From positions 62,001 through 126,000 of the forward strand of contig CAZICZ010000006.1 in assembly GCA_964538025.1 (NCBI GenBank): 64,000 bases of DNA, in the 5' to 3' direction. A model generated the notes under the pieces. That model worked only from the letters and a program-made list of their open reading frames with translations. It was not told the DNA's origin and made no database searches. Source of the DNA: UBA5078 sp964538025 (GTDB lineage Bacteria > Pseudomonadota > Gammaproteobacteria > Pseudomonadales > Pseudohongiellaceae). The position numbers and the translations under genes were made by a program. Each line of letters begins with the position of its first letter. The first letter of the stretch is position 1. Shown piece after piece: positions 59,692 to 64,000 of the stretch.

Positions 59692-61464
59692 ATGGATTGG
59701 CAGGCTTGGTTGTCCCTTGGTCTGACGGCAGGAGCCGTTTTACTTCTCGTTTTCACCCGTTTCAGCCCTCATCTGATTCTGATGGGGGCTCTTACCATTC
59801 TGGGCGTCACCGGCGTGTTGAGTGCGCAAGAGGCGCTGGCGGGATTCTCCAACCCGGGCCTCATTACTGTCGCCGCCATGTTCGTGGTGGCGGCCGGACT
59901 ACACGCCTCCGGTGGCATCGATCTGCTGGTGAACAAGCTGCTGGGCAGGCCGCGCAGCACTGTCGCCGCCCTCACGAGACTCTTTATTCCCGTGGTGCCG
60001 CTGAGCGGGTTTCTCAATAACACGCCCGTGGTGGCGACGATGATTCCGGCGATCAATGCCTGGTCGCGCCGGATCAATATTGCGCCCTCAAAGCTGATGA
60101 TCCCGCTGAGCTATGCCGCCATCTTGGGCGGCTGTCTGACGCTGATCGGCACCAGCACCAATCTGGTCGTGAGCGGCCAGTACCATGCACTGACCGGCAA
60201 GCCCGGATTTTCCCTGTTTGATATCACACCGATCGGCCTGCCCGTGGCGCTGATCGGGATGGCGTTTATGCTCCTCGTTCTGCCCCGCGTGCTGCCGGAC
60301 CGCCGGGAGCAGAAGCCCTTCGAAAACATGCGCGAATTTACGCTGGAGGTGGCCGTTGACCCCGACGGGCCGCTTGTCGGGCTGAGTGTTGAACAGGCGG
60401 GGCTGCGCAGTCTGGAGCGGGTCTATCTCGTCGAGATTGACCGGCGCGACAGCATTGTGACGGCGGTGCCCTCGGAGGAGATTCTGCGGGGGGGCGATCG
60501 CCTGGTATTTGCCGGGGAAACAGAGGCAATTTCCGATCTGCTCCGTATCAACGGGATCGTGGCCTCCATCAACCGCGACAAGGGACCGCTGGCGGAGGAC
60601 CGTGCCGAGCGACGCCTCGTCGAGGTGGTGGTGTCGCAGTCCTGCTCCTCCATCGGAGAGACCGTCCGCAGTTCGCGTTTCCATGACCGTTACGGTGCCA
60701 TCGTGCTGGCGGTGGCGCGCAACGGGGAACGCGTCGCGGGCAACCTGGGCAATATCATCATCAAACCAGGGGATACGCTGCTGCTCGAAGCCCGCCCTGT
60801 GTTCGTCAGCCGGCAGAAATACAACAAGGATTTTCTGGTGATGAACGATCTGGATACCGTGCAACCTCGTCACAAAAAGGCACTGCTGGCATGGGGCATT
60901 CTGCTGGCGCTGGTGACGGCGGCGGGGCTTGATGTCATCAGCATGCTCAATGCTTCGCTGCTTGGGGCGGGGGCTATGCTTATCTCGGGCTGTCTTTCGG
61001 TGTCGCAGGCGGAAAAGAGCGTCGACCTTCCCGTGATCATAACCATCGCAGCCTCCTTTGCACTGGGGGCTGCGCTTGAAAAAACGGGAGTCGCCTCGGT
61101 GTTGGCGCTGAACATTGTGTCCCTGAGTGGCGGGCATCCGTGGTTGTTGCTGGTGCTCACGTATGCAACGGTGTCCCTGATGACGGAAACCATCACCAAC
61201 AATGCGGCGGCGGTCATCATGGTGCCGATCATTCTCGCCATCACGGAGCAGGCGGGTTTGCATCCGGAGCCATTCATGTACGCGGTGATGATGGCGGCGT
61301 CCGCCAGCTTTGCAACGCCACTGGGGTATCAGACAAATCTGATGGTCTATGGTCCCGGCGGGTATCGCTTCTCGGATTTCGCGCGCGCGGGCATTCCGAT
61401 GAATCTGGTCATCGGGATCGCTACGGTGACGGTGATATTGCTGGGGTATCCGCTGCAAGCGTAG
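59692..61464 (+). CDS. SLC13-like permease with two TrkA-C domains
   Basis: Inner-membrane transporter of 590 residues. The N-terminal half has NPGLITVAAMFVVAAGL and the signature VVPLSGFLNNTPVVATMIPA. A pair of RCK_C (TrkA-C) domains lies in the middle (about residues 205-390), as shown by GDRLVFAG and GDTLLLEA. The C-terminal half has TETITNNAAAVIMVP and SASFATPLGYQTNLMVYGPG. Members move sulfate, dicarboxylates or other anions; the substrate here is unknown. I chose ATG 59692; a GTG four codons earlier is possible. It is a full-length paralogue of the frameshifted permease at 30022. Confidence 0.9.
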   Translation: MDWQAWLSLGLTAGAVLLLVFTRFSPHLILMGALTILGVTGVLSAQEALAGFSNPGLITVAAMFVVAAGLHASGGIDLLVNKLLGRPRSTVAALTRLFIPVVPLSGFLNNTPVVATMIPAINAWSRRINIAPSKLMIPLSYAAILGGCLTLIGTSTNLVVSGQYHALTGKPGFSLFDITPIGLPVALIGMAFMLLVLPRVLPDRREQKPFENMREFTLEVAVDPDGPLVGLSVEQAGLRSLERVYLVEIDRRDSIVTAVPSEEILRGGDRLVFAGETEAISDLLRINGIVASINRDKGPLAEDRAERRLVEVVVSQSCSSIGETVRSSRFHDRYGAIVLAVARNGERVAGNLGNIIIKPGDTLLLEARPVFVSRQKYNKDFLVMNDLDTVQPRHKKALLAWGILLALVTAAGLDVISMLNASLLGAGAMLISGCLSVSQAEKSVDLPVIITIAASFALGAALEKTGVASVLALNIVSLSGGHPWLLLVLTYATVSLMTETITNNAAAVIMVPIILAITEQAGLHPEPFMYAVMMAASASFATPLGYQTNLMVYGPGGYRFSDFARAGIPMNLVIGIATVTVILLGYPLQA

Positions 61465-61494
61465 GACAGAGGCCCGAGAGTCAGGCCCCTGTCC
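61464..61494. terminator. Hairpin between convergent permease and quinoprotein genes
   Basis: GGACAG (61464-61469) pairs with CTGTCC (61489-61494), extended by GGCC/GGCC with one mismatch. There is no T run on either side, so it is a weak two-way terminator candidate. Confidence 0.45.
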
Positions 61495-61503
61495 CGGTCG
61501 TCC

Positions 61504-63621
61504 TCAGTCGCCGAGACTGAACACGTACACGGCGTTGCCGCTGGAGGGGTAGCGGATTTCGGGTGTGACAACGGCGGGGACCTGACGGGGGCTCGTGCCG
61601 CCGAGTGCCGCCGTGACCGCAATGTACTGCTTGCCGTTCACGCTGAAACTCAGCGGGTGGCCCTGAACGGACGTGCCCAGGCGCGTTTCCCACAGAATCT
61701 CGCCCGTGCGCACATCAAAGGCGCGGAAGCGACGGTCGAGATCGCCGGCAAAGGCCAGATCGCCCGCGGTGGTGAGCACGCCGGTGATGAAGGATGCGCG
61801 CTGCTCATAACTCCACACCTCTTCCATCGTGCTGACATCATAGGCGGCCAGCTTGCCGACATTGCCGTCGGTGCCCGGCATTTCAAAGAATTTGCGGCTG
61901 GCAGCGAGCCCGCCCGAACCGGGGGCCAGTTCCACCGCGCGTGCGGCGTTTTCCAGACAAGTCTGGCTTAGCGGCGCAACCAGGACACCTGTCGGCGCGT
62001 GGTAGCTCATGGAATGCCAGTCCTTGCCGCCAGCGCTGCTGGGGCACGCGGAGGTCCACTCATCCAGCTGTGCATTGATGATGTCGTCGCGGTAGGTCAC
62101 CGCGCCGGTGACCGGGTCGATGTGGGTGAAGGCGTTCTGGAACACAGTCTCGGTGTATCCCAAAAATTCCCCCGTGACGCGGTCGTTCTTCCACAGAATG
62201 CCGTACTTGCCGATCGAGAGCACCAGTTTGCGCCCATCCCTGTCGACCAGAACGCGCTCGAACACCTCGTCCAGATCGAGCGCTTCGCCGGGAACATGCT
62301 GGAAGTGCCAGTTCAACTGCCCGGTGTTGATGTCCAGAGCGATGGTGGAGTTGGTGTACAGGCCGGCGTCATGAATCGACATATGCCGGCTGACAGGCAC
62401 CCATGGCTTGGCCTGGGCGGTGCCCCAGTAGGTCAGCTGCAGTTCTGGATCGTAACTTCCCGTGATCCAGGTTTCCCCGCCCTTGCGGTACAGATTGTCG
62501 AGTCCGCCCCAGGTGTCACCGCCCGGGTATTCTGCGTGCGCAACGGTGTTGAACTCCCACAGACGCTCACCGGTGTTGACGTCATGCGCCGTCATGTAGC
62601 AGTTCTCGACGATGTAGGTGGCGCAACCGGCTTGTCCCATGATGATCTTGCCATCGGCCACGAGGGGGCCGCTGGAGTTGGAAAAGCCCTTGGCGGCATC
62701 CGCAATCACCGTTTCCCAGATTTTCTCTCCGGTACGGGCATCGAGCGCCATCAGGCGGGCATCGGTGGTGGCATGAATGATCTTGTCGCCATAGATGGCA
62801 ATGTTGCGCATGTCTTCACGCGTCTCGGAGCCGCCATGATGTTCCCAGATGAGTTCGCCGGTGGCCGCATCAAGCGCCTGAATGATGTTGCTGGTGTTGA
62901 TCAGGTACATCACGCCGTTGTAGACAATCGGTGCGGGTTCGGACGCCCCTTCCACCATGTTCCACACCCATTCGAGCTTGAGGTTTTTCACATTGTCCCG
63001 GGTCACCTGATCCAGCGCGCTATAGCTCCAGGCCTGATAGTTGCCGCGCCACATCAGCCAGTTGGACGGGTCAGGGTTGCGCATCATCTCGTCCGTTAGC
63101 GGCACAAAGTTTTCGACGGTGCCTGCCACTGTCACCCCCACGGGAGCCTCAGCCCGGCGGGGAGCTTGTGGTGCTCCGGCATTCGCGACAGCGGCATTTC
63201 CCACCGCCGCGCCGATGAGCATCGCGGTATCTGCGTTCAGGGGTTGAGTGCCGGCCACGGCGCCATTGCTGGCCAGAATCTGCGCGACGATATTGCCGAC
63301 GCTTGCATCAGGCAGGGGGCTCGACGAGCCCGGCGGCATGGAGGATTTGATGTAGCGGAAAAGCTCCCCGGCACTGCGTCCCGACCAGCGCGTCATGAAG
63401 CCTGTGCCTGACAATGTCGGTGCCGTGGGAGTCCCCTCCAGATTGGCGCCATGACAGGCGGCGCAGGTGCTTTGAAACAGGCCGCTTCCTGCGGCCGCCT
63501 GGGCGGCAGTAAACGGTCCGGGCGTTTGGGCATTGGCCGTGCTTCCTGCGCTGATGCACAGAGCACTCAGGATGGCGAAGCCGAGGGGGGAGCGTGAGAA
63601 GCGAGCGGAAGTTGAAGTCAT
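61504..63621 (-). CDS. Cytochrome-c-fused PQQ dehydrogenase
   Basis: Periplasmic quinoprotein of 705 residues. Signal peptide ends TANAQ. An N-terminal cytochrome c domain with CAACH (Cys53-His57) comes first, then a linker rich in Ala and Pro. The PQQ propeller begins at NWLMWRGNYQAWSYSALDQV. The catalytic region reads EALDLDEVFERVL (Asp449, Asp451), again with Asp two residues after the catalytic Asp. It lacks the vicinal Cys-Cys pair of classical enzymes (the equivalent stretch is SETREDMRNIA), and the GGE metal glutamate is not evident (GQAGCATYIVENCYMTAHD). Start ATG 63621 is preceded by AGGTAGGA. It forms an operon with the CHRD gene upstream. Substrate unknown. Confidence 0.9.
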   Translation of the reverse strand: MTSTSARFSRSPLGFAILSALCISAGSTANAQTPGPFTAAQAAAGSGLFQSTCAACHGANLEGTPTAPTLSGTGFMTRWSGRSAGELFRYIKSSMPPGSSSPLPDASVGNIVAQILASNGAVAGTQPLNADTAMLIGAAVGNAAVANAGAPQAPRRAEAPVGVTVAGTVENFVPLTDEMMRNPDPSNWLMWRGNYQAWSYSALDQVTRDNVKNLKLEWVWNMVEGASEPAPIVYNGVMYLINTSNIIQALDAATGELIWEHHGGSETREDMRNIAIYGDKIIHATTDARLMALDARTGEKIWETVIADAAKGFSNSSGPLVADGKIIMGQAGCATYIVENCYMTAHDVNTGERLWEFNTVAHAEYPGGDTWGGLDNLYRKGGETWITGSYDPELQLTYWGTAQAKPWVPVSRHMSIHDAGLYTNSTIALDINTGQLNWHFQHVPGEALDLDEVFERVLVDRDGRKLVLSIGKYGILWKNDRVTGEFLGYTETVFQNAFTHIDPVTGAVTYRDDIINAQLDEWTSACPSSAGGKDWHSMSYHAPTGVLVAPLSQTCLENAARAVELAPGSGGLAASRKFFEMPGTDGNVGKLAAYDVSTMEEVWSYEQRASFITGVLTTAGDLAFAGDLDRRFRAFDVRTGEILWETRLGTSVQGHPLSFSVNGKQYIAVTAALGGTSPRQVPAVVTPEIRYPSSGNAVYVFSLGD

Positions 63622-63677
63622 GGTCCTACCTGCACGTGTGGTGGTGGATGGGGATGGCAACGGGCAACGGAGTGGGG

Positions 63678-64000
63678 TCAGTGTGTGAGCCAGCCGCGCA
63701 GTTCGCCTTCGGGATTGCTTTCGCTGTGAATCTGCACATAAAGGCTTTCCGCATGCAGTGCCTGCACCTGTTCGGGAGTCAGGGTCAAGGTGCCACTGAT
63801 TGTGCCGGAACTCCCGCTACTGACGTCCAGTCGCAGGACGACAGGCCCGGGAATGGCCTTGGGGCCGAGGTGAATGTGCGCCATGGTGGCGGAGGAACTC
63901 ATGCCCTCGAAACTGCCGCTGACATTCAGTGTTGTGCCATTGAGAATGGCGCGCACCTGTCCCTGTCCGGTGATGGTATTGACGGTTTGCGCGGTTACCG
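63678..64000 (-). CDS. CHRD domain protein (5' part missing)
   Basis: The frame is open to the right edge, so the start and any signal peptide lie outside the window. The visible 106 codons read TVNTITGQGQVRAILNG, VSGSFEGMSSSATMAHIHLG, PGPVVLRLDV, SGTISGTLTLTPEQVQAL and YVQIHSESNPEGELRGWL. This is one complete CHRD domain, an Ig-like fold named after chordin; HIH and QIH are its hallmarks. Bacterial CHRD proteins are exported and of unknown function, and they often sit beside PQQ dehydrogenases, as here (57 bases upstream of the quinoprotein). Confidence 0.85.
   Translation of the reverse strand, partial: VTAQTVNTITGQGQVRAILNGTTLNVSGSFEGMSSSATMAHIHLGPKAIPGPVVLRLDVSSGSSGTISGTLTLTPEQVQALHAESLYVQIHSESNPEGELRGWLTH

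Noticed and set aside
1..64000. Prophage, integron, insertion sequence or tRNA genes
   Set aside because: No integrase, transposase, phage structural gene, attachment repeat or cloverleaf was seen.

Overview
The window looks like a piece of a gammaproteobacterial chromosome, from an aerobic and probably marine or free-living organism. The evidence is a gltB-gltD pair, a DeaD-type helicase with a DbpA-like RNA-binding domain, an AhpC/AhpF pair, an AceE-type homodimeric 2-oxoacid dehydrogenase E1 beside an Lrp regulator, an OMPLA phospholipase, a PA2779/PA2778-type pair, and many outer-membrane and periplasmic proteins. The mix of PQQ dehydrogenases, DUF5916 proteins and TonB receptors suggests a group such as Pseudohongiellaceae/OM182-like or Cellvibrionales relatives, but this is only a guess. 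I saw no tRNA, rRNA, CRISPR array, integrase or transposase.

Layout. 1-8083 (minus): glutamate synthase gltB-gltD followed by a NatA/NatB-type ABC exporter whose permease runs off the left edge. 8557-13865 (plus): a molybdenum-hydroxylase operon (Tat-exported 2Fe-2S subunit, molybdopterin subunit, FAD subunit with an extra four-cysteine insertion, a four-helix cytochrome b and an unknown 134-residue protein), closed by a strong terminator. 13985-18506: a beta-propeller lipoprotein and a secreted M1-M28-PDZ fusion peptidase. 18524-18676 (minus): a 50-residue one-helix protein. 18916-22439: a DUF5916 outer-membrane protein and a periplasmic glycerophosphodiesterase, then a terminator and a 13-base tandem repeat. 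22675-24939: deaD. 25002-31850: a phosphonate-type ABC transporter (phnD-C-E-E), a 2OG-Fe(II) oxygenase-like protein, a frameshifted helical-repeat protein, an ABM-domain protein and a frameshifted SLC13-like permease. 31975-38073: a second DUF5916 protein, a DUF1840 protein and a large TonB-dependent receptor.

38495-40735: ahpC-ahpF. 40738-44027: an Lrp regulator divergent from an MdeB/AceE-like E1. 44106-46576 (minus): a diheme cytochrome c and a PQQ alcohol dehydrogenase carrying the extra aspartate associated with lanthanide use. Divergent from it, 46712-50918 is a four-gene periplasmic copper module (possible N-terminal-His protein, two-domain multicopper oxidase, membrane-anchored cupredoxin, VCBS/FG-GAP lipoprotein). 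50936-55727: amidohydrolase, MscS channel, PA2779/PA2778 pair, phospholipase A. 55922-59592: a membrane-bound AraC regulator, then a LysR regulator divergent from an azoreductase-pirin operon. 59692-64000: a second SLC13/TrkA-C permease, a cytochrome-fused PQQ dehydrogenase and a truncated CHRD protein.

The main theme is periplasmic redox chemistry. A molybdenum hydroxylase appears to hand electrons to the quinone pool through its own cytochrome b. Two quinoproteins hand electrons to c-type hemes. A copper cluster shares a divergent control region with one of them. No cofactor-synthesis genes (moa/mob, pqq) or dedicated maturation factors are in view, so these must be encoded elsewhere. The strongest candidates for something undescribed are the copper module, the cytochrome-b-coupled molybdenum hydroxylase with its unknown last gene, and the phn-transporter/oxygenase operon. 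Two frameshifts lie within about 2.2 kb of each other (near 29415 and 31620) and may be real decay or assembly errors.
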